Source: Leidyana gryllorum EB-2025a (lineage: Eukaryota; Apicomplexa). From it: a stretch of DNA of 64,000 bases. Position numbers and translations under genes: made by a program. The DNA lies in contig JBLWGC010000133.1 of the NCBI GenBank assembly GCA_048772705.1, positions 149,531 to 213,530 of the forward strand, in the 5' to 3' direction. A model generated the notes under the pieces. It saw only the letters and a program-made list of their open reading frames with translations, was not told the origin of the DNA and did no database searches. Every line of letters starts with the position of its first letter. Position 1 is the first letter of the stretch. Of this stretch, positions 46,552 through 56,348 are shown one piece after another.

Positions 46552-47808
46552 CTAAATTTTGTGAAGCGAAATTGAATGGCTATTGCGTTTCTTGAGCTGA
46601 TATGCTCGGCCGCAGTGTATCAAAACCGAGGCTGCGGCACATATTGGTATGCCGACTGCGTAGGATATTAGGCGCTTGTTGCTTCCTTGAGTGTCGAGCA
46701 TCAGAGTCCCCAACAATTGGCCGACACAAACGAGTGAAAAGGTGAGGCAAAATCCGAGATTGGGTGGGAGAAGGGTTACAGAGGTTAGATAGAGTATCGA
46801 CAGTGGAGCCACGCAGACTGCCCACCAATCCGAGGATGTTAGTCTATCGAATCGAGGTTTGGGGTATGTAGATAGGGCTAATACCAGAGAGAACACCGAT
46901 CCAGAAATGTAGTTCCAAGCTAAAGCTCGGCGGAAATGGCCGACTATTAGTCCAAGCTTGCGTCCAACAGCAGCTTGGAAGCCGCCAAGAATGCCTGTGA
47001 CTATACAGAATATGAAAAACGCAGCGTGTTTGGGTCCAATATTATTCCATTGTGACCAATATGAGATTACGAAAAATGTTCCGAAGACACCAGCGGACAA
47101 TATGGCGCCCGCAGCGCATATCCAGTTCAGTTGGCCCTTTTGGGTCCACAGCCATCCGGTGTGATCGAAAACCATTGCGATCGCTTGTTGACCCAACATC
47201 ATCCCTGCAGCTGTCATGGCATTATCTATAACAGACTCTGTCTGAGGCCCTATAATGTGCTGCACGGCACCAGCCACCCCTGCCAGAACAATTAGACAAT
47301 TCTGGGTATCTTGGTGCAGAAAACTCTTCAAAGATCTCCAAGCCGCACCGTAAGTCGGCAAGCGTTCTGTGCATACAGCGTAAGATACAGTGAGCAATAT
47401 AGCCCCCAAGTAGCCCATGATAACCGCCCAATAAGACGTCCCCAAAGCCTCCTCCAACCGGCGGACTTGACGTCGCATAACCGGCATCACGAATCCCGCC
47501 AACACGGGCAACAGATATATTGTATAGAAATAGTTACGCGGGGGGGGGCTGCCAGCGACGGGGGGTCGAGGAGGGTGTGGCGGTTCTGCGGCGGGAGGAG
47601 GGATCGCGTCGCTCATTGTAGATTGACTATGCTGGAGAATGATGACGTGTTCATCCTCATCCTCTGCGTCCGATAAGTGGTGCCCGCCACTCCGAACAGC
47701 CCCATACCAATGATCAGCATTGGTTCGCGGGTCGTTAGGGAGCTCTTCTGGTAACCGTTTGGGCTCTCTAACAGCGGCTGCCAACATCTGTTGTTGATCC
47801 ATTTTCAT
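46552..47808 (-). CDS. YdcZ-type DMT-superfamily membrane transporter, copy 1
   Basis: This single-exon, 418-residue protein has a charged, Pro-rich N-terminus (about 85 residues) followed by about ten membrane segments. Two internal halves carry the bacterial YdcZ/DUF606 signature: LPVLAGFVMPVM, LGTSYWAVIMGYLG, and in the second half GRKLGLIVGHFRRALAW. SDWWAVCVAPLSILYLTSV and VCVGQLLGTLMLD follow. The family is common in bacteria as single or fused halves and is expected to move a small metabolite across a membrane; the substrate is unknown. A paralogue lies at 50688-51989. The start is the first ATG; later Met residues could serve. Confidence 0.75.
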   Translation of the reverse strand: MKMDQQQMLAAAVREPKRLPEELPNDPRTNADHWYGAVRSGGHHLSDAEDEDEHVIILQHSQSTMSDAIPPPAAEPPHPPRPPVAGSPPPRNYFYTIYLLPVLAGFVMPVMRRQVRRLEEALGTSYWAVIMGYLGAILLTVSYAVCTERLPTYGAAWRSLKSFLHQDTQNCLIVLAGVAGAVQHIIGPQTESVIDNAMTAAGMMLGQQAIAMVFDHTGWLWTQKGQLNWICAAGAILSAGVFGTFFVISYWSQWNNIGPKHAAFFIFCIVTGILGGFQAAVGRKLGLIVGHFRRALAWNYISGSVFSLVLALSTYPKPRFDRLTSSDWWAVCVAPLSILYLTSVTLLPPNLGFCLTFSLVCVGQLLGTLMLDTQGSNKRLISYAVGIPICAAASVLIHCGRAYQLKKRNSHSISLHKI

Positions 47809-47857
47809 TTTGCGGGAAAGAATGGTATATCTGTTGATGACTTTCCTTGTGACGAGT

Positions 47858-48755
47858 TCAAAGGAGTTTCAGCATGAAAACAACGGCGGAACCCAGCAAC
47901 AAAGTGTGCTGTCCAAACACAACAAGGCAAACGACAATCTTGTCGAGAAAAGGCTCCGCCCTCTCGAGGAGAAAAAATGCCTGGTCCAGGAAGTGGAGGA
48001 AGACTGATCATACATAACCTCCAAAAGGGAGGAAAAGATTCTTCAACATCGCGTACTTCCTTGGCTCCCGTCTCACCTTTCGCAGCGCGCGCGCACTCAT
48101 TCTCCCAGCCCCCGCCTCAGCCATGCTGCTGGATTCAACGACCAAGATGACTTTGCAGAGACACACACACAGAGACTCAGAGGCTTGAGAACGAGAGAGA
48201 GAGACAGAGAGAGAGCGAGAGAGAGAGACACAGAAGACAGAGATCGAATCACACCGCCACCCGCACACCTTCGCTTGTGGGAGGAACCAATCTGAGCGGG
48301 AGATTCAATCTGTTTAGTCAGAACTCTTAGACCACGTGGCGGATACTCTGATGGCCAGACTTGATATGACATTTCCCAGTGAAGGTAATGGCGGCTTTCT
48401 CTCGGACAGCCGCAAAACAATCTCTTGAGACATTCATTAAGGCACTGGGCGGCTGGTTAGACCGCTCGTCATGAAATCTGTGCGTATACGTGCGGGCGAG
48501 CGACTGTGGCCCGTTCCGTGCATTCACGAGACGGAGACTATCTTCCTTCGGATCTTTGAATTTCACAGGACGTCCTCTGTCTTCGTCCTTTCGGGGGCCA
48601 ATCTCTCCCTCTCTCTTTCTCTCTGGCTATTGGACTTCATCAGAAGCGTATACAGTCTTCGGGGCATCCATTGTCATCGTCAACTTCAATGCTTCAACAT
48701 CTCGGATGTCTGATGGAAGACCATTCTTTTCTTGTCTTCGTAGTTTTGGTGGCAT
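47858..48755 (-). CDS. Multi-exon small protein with C-terminal membrane anchor
   Basis: Five exons can be joined with matching phases: MPPKLRRQEKNGLPSDIRD..., then GRPVKFKDPKEDSLRLV..., CLKRLFCGCPRESRHYLHWE..., RSSMAEAGAGRMSARALRK..., and AFFLLERAEPFLDKIVV. The protein ends in a hydrophobic stretch VVCLVVFGQHTLLLGSAVVF and MLKLL, so it looks tail-anchored. A CT-rich intron (about 48130-48245) carries a long (ct)n run. I recognise no family. Several splice sites are weak (one donor is GTCCAA or GTATAC) and the fourth intron edges are chosen for phase. It is an assembled hypothesis. Confidence 0.4.
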
Positions 48756-49704
48756 CTTCCAAGGGCTTTCAATGTATACATATGGAGGGAGACATAGATT
48801 GTAGCATTGGACGAAGGAATTCTTCCTCTGCTACCCGCCAGTCAGTCCTGTGACAATCAATACGGAGGAACTCGCCGCTCTCTCTGTGTGTATACCACTA
48901 TAGTCACCACACATAATCGAGGTCTATCAGAAAAAAAGAGCGGGGAGGTGGGGCTGTCGATACTTCGTTAGAATCAGGACATAAACAGCGCACAAATCAA
49001 CCAGATCTGCCTCTGCGAAGGCGGGAAACAAAGTATGCCGTTATAAATTTCAACCATCGTATCCAGAAAATCTGAAACGATTATCTCTTGCCGATAGCGC
49101 CGCGTGCATTGCCAGATCAACATTCTCACTAACAACACACGCCGCTTTCTGAGACACTTGGACACTGTCGCCGTAATCGCGATCATCTCAGTCTTTCTAG
49201 AGGCCCCTCCCCAATCATGTGGACGGCTAGAGGTTAATATACCCTTGATAATACTCCAGATGCCGTCATACACGTCATGGGAAGTTGAGCAACGTGAGCT
49301 CGTTCGGGATCGAAATTGGTCGACAGAACTATAAAGCTGATCGAAAGATAAGATGGGGACTCGGTAAGGAGTCGCCACGAAAACGTTGCAGTCTCCGGAA
49401 TGGCACAGCTATAGACACCAAAGGTTCGCGGTTCGTGTGTTGACAAACGTGTGTGCGCCGGGAACGCGCGACGTGTGGGCTCGGACTTTCATTTGTACCT
49501 CCAAGAGGAACGTTGTGGTATTGTGGATAACGGGGACGGAATGCGCGTGTAATTTTCTTGCCATACTTCAGTTATACACATATTGAACAGATGTCAACGC
49601 CTACGACGGCGGATCTTACTGAGCTTAGGATCGTTGAGGAAAGGATGTCCTGGCGCTGCGACTTCTTCTCTCCGAACTGCTGTCTGTCCACCAATTGCTC
49701 AACC
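48756..49704. other. No convincing gene seen
   Basis: About 950 bp of mixed composition. A 134-codon frame on the minus strand (49378-48974) starts at GTG and has no recognisable motif, so I do not call it. There are no clear splice sites, repeats or RNA genes. Confidence 0.5.
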
Positions 49705-50015
49705 AATGGACTTGCCACTGATCGACAATTCTGGTGTCATCGTTACGCTCGTGCCGTGGCGCAAAAGTAATTTTGGTACCGCGTGACGGTTATGTTGCCA
49801 ATCAGGGTTGGAGTTTAATTAAAGGTTGTGTTATTTATTCCCCCTGACAGGTCATAAGTCCGCGTATTACCTTTGTTCCGCAGGGTGGGAGCACCGGACA
49901 GGTGAAGGTTGGTCAGGTTAGGAGAGTTGAAGATCGCACACAGACCAGACTCTTCTTTCTGGTGCGTATACCTCCAAATCCAGGAGGTTTTGATATTCTT
50001 CGATCACTGAAATAG
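49705..50015 (+). CDS. Possible small gene, unrecognised
   Basis: A frame beginning MDLPLIDNS splices (GTGTCA...CAAAAG, 34 nt) to VILVPRDGYVANQGWSLIKG. A second short intron (GTTATT...TGACAG, 21 nt, very pyrimidine-rich) leads into ISPRITFVPQGGSTGQVKVG, ending DILRSLK. Phases agree, and the product of about 85 residues has a balanced, beta-strand-like composition. The second intron is shorter than any other called here; without it a TGA interrupts the frame. The family is unknown. Treat it as a candidate only. Confidence 0.3.
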
Positions 50016-50687
50016 CTCGTGAGGCCCGTGCCAGTATCATTATATAAAGACTTGGCGTGACTTGTTTGTGGAAGCGCTAGAGGGATCTTTTGATTGGGAA
50101 CCGATAATCTTTCAATACAATTCCAGTTGCGCCACTTATGCAAACAAGTGGGCGGCGCCGTGCGTGCGAGATGATAGATGACGGACTCTGAGGGTGCGGA
50201 TTTTTCTACCATGTAGGAGGCAAGTCAGGCTGAGACACGAGTGTAATATCAATACTAGCAGCGCGCGCGTGATGTCGGGTGATAGGCGAATAAGAGTGAT
50301 ATACAGAGTATGGGATACATTTCATCCGCGGTCGGCAGAGCGAAGCGGTTCGACCGCCTCAGCTTCGAGTATCGGCGGCAACGGCCCTAAGCGGGCGGCT
50401 CGTGCCTGGATTAGGGATTAGCGATAGTGTAGTGTATTTCTTCAACGTCGTCATAGTAAGAAAGCGAGCGGGGGGGGGGGATGGGGACGACGGAGATCGG
50501 GGAAACTTGCAGTACTTTGATAGCGAGCGCATTGTGGCCTCTTCATATGTTAGATTCAGGGCTGTTTTGTCTTCTGTTTATTGTTCAAGTCGTCGTCGTA
50601 GTAGTGGGAATGGGTGTGTCGGGAGTTGGGAAGCTGCTGACGTGTGACGGTCAGCAGCAGTAACCTTCTTTCACCCCTCTCAGTCGT
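50016..50687. other. Coding-like stretch, structure unresolved
   Basis: Open plus-strand frames at 50194-50421 and 50402-50663 include a hydrophobic segment (FCLLFIVQVVVVVVGMG). GTAAGA and TTGCAG sites lie between them, but no phase-consistent model could be settled. A homopolymer run of 12 G sits near 50470. There may be a small membrane-protein gene here. Confidence 0.3.
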
Positions 50688-51989
50688 CTATTTGGAGACG
50701 TCCTCGGCCATGAATGATGCGTTATCGCCAGAGTGACTGCCTTCCGGGGCAACTTCAGTGCTGTTCTGAGCTGAACGGACTTTCTCGAGGTCTGTTTCAG
50801 CTTCCGCAGCTTGAGCGGCTTCGGTGGCAGCAGTGTTCTTGGCGATCTGTTTCTTCTTTCCCCAGGTGACGAGGACGGCTCCGAGCATAACAACGATGAT
50901 GCCAAAGACGTTGTACAGATCGAGGTCTCGTTTGAGGAGACCCAGCCATCCGTTCGCGTCCAGGATCGTTGATCCAACCAATTGACCCGCGACGATACAG
51001 GCAAATACGGCACTGAAACTCAGGTAGGCGGGGACAATTGCAGCCACACCACTGTAAAATACTGATACTGGGGCAGCGCAAAACTTCCACCAGTCCGAAC
51101 CGGTAATGTTGGCGTGACCCGGGTGCGCATTCTCAGACACCGCAATTATGTAACAAATAGTCATACCGGAAAAGAATGCCCAGGCACTCGCCCGCCGGAA
51201 ATGACCAATTTGACGCCCCATCTGACCGCCGACACCCGCCTGGAGACAGTTAACCACGCCGTATACCAATGCAAATAGAATGAAACCGATCTTCTTCCCC
51301 ACACTAGCTTGCTCGGGACGACCGTCGTCCAGACCGTCCAGGAACAGTGCGAATCGATACAGTACACAACCGATACACACAATTATCCCCCCAATCATGG
51401 TGTACATGTGCACTCCAATCTTCTTCGCCCAAGCAAACCCCGTAGCATCACAGATCATACTCATCACAATCTGACCCAGCAGTATACCGGTTGTCATCAA
51501 TCCAGTGCCCAATACTGGGCTAACCTCGGCCGAGATAATGTTCTGGATCGAGCCGAAAACACCGCCCAACAAACAGCACCAATTCCACATTCCAGATCGC
51601 AAGAACAGAGACAGGTCACGCCAACCTTCCCTCTTGGTCTTCCTCTTGCCCGTAAATAGAGCCCAACTGACTGTAAGAATCGATCCAATCGTGTAGGTCG
51701 TCGCCACAGCCCAGTAAGAACTCCCGAGAATGGCAGCGGATTGTGAATTCAAAGCCCCAGTAGCCGGCAAGATCATACCCGCAAGGAATGGAAGCGCCCA
51801 CATCGCCCTGCGCAGCCATACAGACCGAGCAGAGGGCTCAGCGGCCGCTTCCTTTGCGGCGCTGCCAGATTTAGTAACTATTGCAGACTCTGACGAGGCA
51901 ACAGCAGTAGGGGTTTCAACACCGTCCACAGAGGGGCGAATGTCTATCACTTCATCAGCGGCGTCCATGGGTGCTTTGGTCGTGCTCAT
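50688..51989 (-). CDS. YdcZ-type DMT-superfamily membrane transporter, copy 2
   Basis: This single-exon protein of 433 residues has about ten membrane segments in two halves. The first half reads LPFLAGMILPATGALNSQS and LGSSYWAVATTYTIGSILTV. The second reads GVGGQMGRQIGHFRRASAW, GSDWWKFCAAPVSVFYSGVA and VAGQLVGSTILDANGWLGLL. These are the YdcZ/DUF606 landmarks and align with copy 1 at 46552. A charged N-terminus and an Ala/Glu-rich cytosolic tail are specific to this copy. It is expected to be a metabolite transporter; the substrate is unknown. The ATG at 51989 (MSTTKAPMDAAD) is preferred to one 12 codons upstream. Confidence 0.75.
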   Translation of the reverse strand: MSTTKAPMDAADEVIDIRPSVDGVETPTAVASSESAIVTKSGSAAKEAAAEPSARSVWLRRAMWALPFLAGMILPATGALNSQSAAILGSSYWAVATTYTIGSILTVSWALFTGKRKTKREGWRDLSLFLRSGMWNWCCLLGGVFGSIQNIISAEVSPVLGTGLMTTGILLGQIVMSMICDATGFAWAKKIGVHMYTMIGGIIVCIGCVLYRFALFLDGLDDGRPEQASVGKKIGFILFALVYGVVNCLQAGVGGQMGRQIGHFRRASAWAFFSGMTICYIIAVSENAHPGHANITGSDWWKFCAAPVSVFYSGVAAIVPAYLSFSAVFACIVAGQLVGSTILDANGWLGLLKRDLDLYNVFGIIVVMLGAVLVTWGKKKQIAKNTAATEAAQAAEAETDLEKVRSAQNSTEVAPEGSHSGDNASFMAEDVSK

Positions 51990-52085
51990 GGCGATGCAGA
52001 ACGGTGAACACGATACCGACCCCAAAAAAGTAACTAGTCAAAGAGATCTGTCAAGTAAATACGGATTCAACATACGCCTTTAGCG

Positions 52086-52099
52086 CACACACGTGTGTG
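52086..52099. promoter_or_regulatory. Recurrent 14-bp palindrome CACACACGTGTGTG
   Basis: This is an exact copy, in the intergenic gap between the divergent starts of transporter copy 2 and the possible small gene at 52107. A promoter role is inferred only from place and recurrence. Confidence 0.4.
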
Positions 52100-52106
52100 T
52101 GACCAA

Positions 52107-52584
52107 TGTCGCAATCCAAAATTGCATTCAGCCAAGGTGCTGAGTCTCGTAAGCTCGCCCAAGTCGCTCCCATGGATTTTCATGCTCCCTCACAAAGCTG
52201 GCCAATGTAACAGAAGCTGACTGCCACCTCGGCAAGTGCTGTGGCAGCATCGTCGTGTGCACTCGTCATCGTCACGCTGGATCTGGTGTCAATAGTCGTT
52301 ATGCCACGTACAGCGAAGTGGACCGTCTGTGAGGCAGCACGGAATCTGGATCACCATGCTGGCGGGCACTGACAACTGTCGTTATCCCCTCTGGGCAGTA
52401 CGTGGGCAACGATTTTCTGAGGCTGTTCTCGACACATCTGGCTGCGTATATAGAAAAAAAACACCACCACAACTTCCCCAAATACGCTTGTGGAGTATGT
52501 TACCCTCCCGAGGTCGGCTTAGGACCAGTATTACACAACAACAACCCCTCGCTGCCAGTAAGAATACAGCACCAGATTAACTAG
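52107..52584 (+). CDS. Possible small split gene, structure unresolved
   Basis: An ATG at 52107 opens MSQSKIAFSQGAESRKL, followed by a GTAAGC donor. About 230 bp on, a good acceptor (tctgggcag) opens YVGNDFLRLFSTHLAAYIEK, then KHHHNFPKYACGVCYPPEV, ending RIQHQIN. Both ends look like protein, but I found no intermediate exon whose phase links them without a stop. The family is not recognised. It starts 8 bp after the palindrome at 52086. Confidence 0.3.
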
Positions 52585-54288
52585 TCATCAACCAAGTTAA
52601 TAGTCCGGCTGCTCAGTGCCCTCATGTAGCCACTCGTTGCAACTCGACCCAGCACACAGTCATTGTTGGAATTTGTTGGAGCACACTTCGATTCGGAAGT
52701 CGTGTTTCTTATCCATCCACACACACGGGCGAACACATGTACAAATCCGCCGAGGGACTATGGCACAGCTGGTAGTCAGCTAAGGAGGCTATTGATGGGA
52801 TTCGAACCATTGCCGCTCTTGGCAATGTCAACGCATTTATCGAATACACTCATCTCATGAGAGTTTGCGTCAAGCCGCCTGAGTGTGGGTCTTTGGCCTT
52901 GGTGGGTGAATAGCATTTCTTCAACTTTAGTACTCAGCTTCACCACTGCCAAGACAGTTGGGTTGATGAGCGGCAGCGGCAGCAGTAAAAGTACCATAAT
53001 TGTAGAGGTACTTCGGTCCTCCTCTAGGGGGCCCGACATTGCTCGAGATGATGCAAGGGAGGGCGGGAGATAGAGAATGTCGGTGTCGCCAGTATCGTCA
53101 CGGCTATCGTGATTGGTCTTTGAAGCCGACGTGGAACTGGTAGCCGTGAGTTTCGCCTGTTTTTGTTTGTCTTGGCTCCAGCGCACCAAGTTAGGTGGTC
53201 TATCGCGCGCCAACGACACAGTCAATGGTGAAGGGGACCGATTTTGTGGCTACAGAACTTCACTGAGTTGGGGGGTCGAGCCCCTCAACCATCTTCTTCG
53301 AAGACCCAAAGAATGAGGACACTGGCCCTCGATGTCCTGATTACACAGGTGTCGTCTCTTGACTTTATAACCGTCAACACATCGCTGTGTGAGTTCAAAG
53401 AGACGATCTAACGCCGTCCGGAATTTTTGATGCTTTGACCCTTCCGGCTCTCGGCTTACTTTTCAGTCATCCGACAGCATAGTGCAACACGATGGGGAGA
53501 GAGCTCAAAACGGAGTCCCCTCCGATAGTCGGAGACACGGCAGAACGATCGGTCTGCCGTCTGCCATTGACTTCAGTGGTATATCGGAATCGTTCGTTGT
53601 GAGAGTATCCCATCGATTCATTGTAAGGCGTTATTTTCCTCTTAGTCTGACTGACGCCAGCAGACTGGTTTCCTTTGTGCTCAATAGAGAACTAATTTTC
53701 AAGAGCTTCCGAAACCTCTCCGCATCCGGTAATACTTTGCCACCCCTTCGCGCGATCGATCTAAACCCTTTGGATCGCAAGTCGTACCGGTCTCCTCTGA
53801 TGAGTCCACAGCTTTTTCGAAAGGGGGAAGACTAATACGAGGAGACAGCTGCTGTGATCAGACGGGCCACTCAAGTCCAGGTACAGCAAGACGATGCCGG
53901 GGGCGGGCGGGCGAGCGACGACTTTGGAGTCAGCGATTTGCATCGACTCCCCTTTCGCCGATCACCGACCGCACTAATGACTCTTCTTCTGGGCACTCTT
54001 GCGTCTCCCCGCAACGGAAGCTCTCACAGGGGCGTTCTTTGCGAGACAAGAAGTGCCTTCCGATATGGTGATTTCGTAGCTGAGAGCGCGTGAATGTTGA
54101 ATCCATGGGATCGCCTCGGCGGTGGCGACAGGCACCACACTTCAGTGAGCACGACAGAGGGGTTAGCCCCGTAAAAAAACACCCCCTTGCAGCTCGGCCA
54201 CAGTCCCCCATTATGACACTCGATGCATTGGGACACTAGATGGCGAGACTGAGCCGTCCAGGCGACATGACGAGCGCAGAGGGACCCT
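52585..54288. other. Gene-poor stretch, nothing recognised
   Basis: About 1.7 kb with only scattered frames: 149 codons on the minus strand near 52776-53225 and 117 on the plus strand near 53482-53835. None shows a recognisable motif. A tRNA A-box-like piece (TGGCACAGCTGG) at about 52760 is not part of an intact tRNA. The DNA may be eroded mobile-element sequence, since a retroelement fragment follows, but that is a guess. Confidence 0.45.
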
Positions 54289-54381
54289 ACCGTGCGTAAA
54301 CTCTTTTTCGTAGACCATAAACGATATAGCTGGACTGACTAAGGCCGTACCACCTCATTCCCTTAATGGTATCTTACATCT
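54289..54381 (+). repeat. Left copy of a direct repeat flanking a retroelement fragment (LTR-like)
   Basis: This roughly 93-bp stretch beginning accgtgcgtaa and containing accataaacgatatagctgg recurs at 55631-55731 in the same orientation, with scattered substitutions and one small indel. It may be the surviving part of a long terminal repeat. Confidence 0.6.
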
Positions 54382-54445
54382 CACGTGGTGGATCTGGCGG
54401 GAATGAGGACGGTAGCACCAGTCCACGACAGAGAGAGAGAGAGAA

Positions 54446-55356
54446 GTGGTAGCCAGAAGAGCGCCCTACACCGTTTCGGACCTCAGTAAAGCGAAGAGGT
54501 TGTATCGGTCGTGCTACAGTGGAGCACCGAAGAGGAGTTCGATGCCCAACTGGATCAGCGGGAGATCAAGGCGAGAGATCCGGGAGTTTCGACGGCCATA
54601 TAGTCCGCAGCGCACTCTCCCCAGACGATGCCGACAAGGCACAGGCCATCTCGGGGCGGGATACTGACTGGGCTCAGTACCGAGACGCCTTGGCTTGTTG
54701 TCTCTTCCCAAGGCCGGAGGCACTACATCGTGTTGCGAACGAGGCGGTTCCCTGGGTCTGGAGACCGCGAACTGATTTCATACGTCAGGAAACGCTACGC
54801 CTACTACACACGACTGCATCAGCGACGACCGAACGAAGAGCTGTGGGCCGACTTGAATGTGACATGGGTCCGAAGCTTCGTACAAGCCATCATCAGTAAG
54901 GGAAGCACCGACAGTTCCTGTACCTAGGATTTGTGGTCGATGCGTCGGGCTACACCTCACCCAACGACTGGAGTTGCACCGTTCACGCTACTTACCGGAT
55001 TGGAGATGTCGATACCTGGAAGCCAAGAGTTCAGTCGGGCTAACCACCCACTGCCAGAACGCTTAAGGTACATCGAGAATCTGCGCGCTGATGCAAACCG
55101 CTCGTCACGGGACAAGGCGAAGGCAAGAATGCGCGATGTATGGTATATCCCGGAAGTCGGTGACATCGTGGTCTGCCTACGACACGAAGGTCTAACGACT
55201 GGAAAGCAGCAAGCGTCCGTAGCCAATCGGTTCCGACCACCCTACAGCAGTCCCTGTGTTGTTCTGGAGACTGGCCTGCCTGGAGGCGGTACGAAGGTTA
55301 AGCCGCTTAAGGGTTACCGACATTGCGTCTACAGTGCACTATTCCAACTTGATTGA
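54446..55356 (+). pseudogene. Degenerate LTR-retroelement pol fragment (integrase C-terminal part)
   Basis: The clearest part, 54931-55356, reads like the end of a Ty3/gypsy integrase. HPTTGVAPFTLLTGLEMSIPG matches the family's 'xTGxxPFxLLxGRExxxP' block. A helical stretch (LPERLRYIENLRADANRSS) and a GDIVVCLRHEG-like strand follow, then FRPPYSSPCVVLE, typical of the GPY/F module. Upstream, frames shift at least twice (54446, 54519, 54628). No reverse transcriptase, RNase H or integrase catalytic DDE core is seen, so it is broken and deleted. It is flanked by the direct repeats at 54289 and 55631. It is old and not functional. Confidence 0.6.
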
Positions 55357-55630
55357 GATTGAAGAGCCGTCTGACGAGGCTTTGAAATTAATATCTGACC
55401 ACAGAAGAACTAAAAGGGTTCGAGACACTTTCGCCAAGTGAAGTCCTCCGGGACCGACTCCAGCGCGAACGACGAAAGCCGACGACCATTGAGACCCGTA
55501 AGCGGGCCAGGCCAGACGTCGCCTTCACCGTTGACAATGAAATGCAGCAGCCTCTGCAACTGTCTCTGTATCCAGGCACCTTTACCGCTACGGTAGGCCA
55601 CCCACTGGCTGGGGGCCCCACAGGGCCCCA

Positions 55631-55731
55631 ACCGTGCGTAATCCTTTTTCCGTACCCCATAGACCATAAACGATATAGCTGGACTCAATATCACCGTTTC
55701 ACCTCATTCCCTCAATGAGATCTTACATCTT
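55631..55731 (+). repeat. Right copy of the direct repeat (LTR-like)
   Basis: This is homologous to 54289-54381 and shares accataaacgatatagctgg and the acctcattccct block; it has an extra roughly 8 bp near its start. Just after it (55736-55770) there is a small cagcgaga repeat. Confidence 0.6.
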
Positions 55732-55833
55732 AAGCGGGACAGCGAGACAGCGAGACAGCCAGGGCCAATAAAATCTAATTGAAGCTGTGGGCGCGAGACC
55801 GTCTCATAACCAACGACCATCCGTTGCAAAGAA

Positions 55834-56348
55834 ATGTGCTGTGACAGAATCAAGAATCAATTGAAAGAACACTGGGCGACGATGCTCGCAATTGCCGTGG
55901 AAGCGGTCGTGTACCTGGGCGTTCTCTGGATAATCCTTCACCCACGTTCGAGGCAGTCCAGAACGGCCGAGCCCGACACTTCTTGGTGGGAAGGCGTCCC
56001 CGAGACTGCAGTAAGCGTGGCGCTGGGTCAACTGTAAGTTCGGGTTGATCTAAAGTTGATAATGGCCCTAACAGCCTACGTTCCTGCGTCTCTGCAGCCT
56101 TCAAGTGGGTGCTGAAGGATTTGAAGAAGTGTTTGACGAAAAGAGACGCAAGACACGACCAGTGGCGATCTTTGCTGCGACAATTGGAGGCCTGTGGGGA
56201 ATATATGGCGGCAAACCAGAGGGAGCCCGCCTTAGAAGCATCGAATGACGACGAGCCAACCACAGAGCAGCAGCTCGATTCTGCCCCTACTGAGAGAGCG
56301 GTCGGATTAATGGCAAACATTGATAACGCGACCGATCCCTCACAATGA
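55834..56348 (+). CDS. Small single-pass membrane protein, 157 residues
   Basis: Exon 1 (55834-56033) and exon 2 (56075-56348) join across a 41-nt intron (GTAAGT...AACAG) with exact phase. The product starts MCCDRIKNQLKEHW, then has one membrane segment (MLAIAVEAVVYLGVLWIIL). A mixed region with Trp (DTSWWEGVPET), a basic helical part (WVLKDLKKCLTKRDARHDQW) and an acidic tail ending NATDPSQ follow. The family is not recognised. Good splice signals argue for a real gene despite its position between retroelement debris and the F-box array. Confidence 0.5.

Noticed and set aside
48005-48030. 15-nt intron (gttatgtatgatcag) in the tail-anchored protein gene
   Set aside because: A longer intron with a better acceptor (ctggaccag) reaches the same frame.
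48974-49378. 134-codon minus-strand frame
   Set aside because: It starts at GTG, has no motif or splice support, and its composition is uninformative.
52755-52835. tRNA-like pieces: A-box match TGGCACAGCTGG and a reverse TTCGAAT loop
   Set aside because: The T-stem does not pair, the two motifs lie on opposite strands, and no acceptor stem is found, so no tRNA is called.
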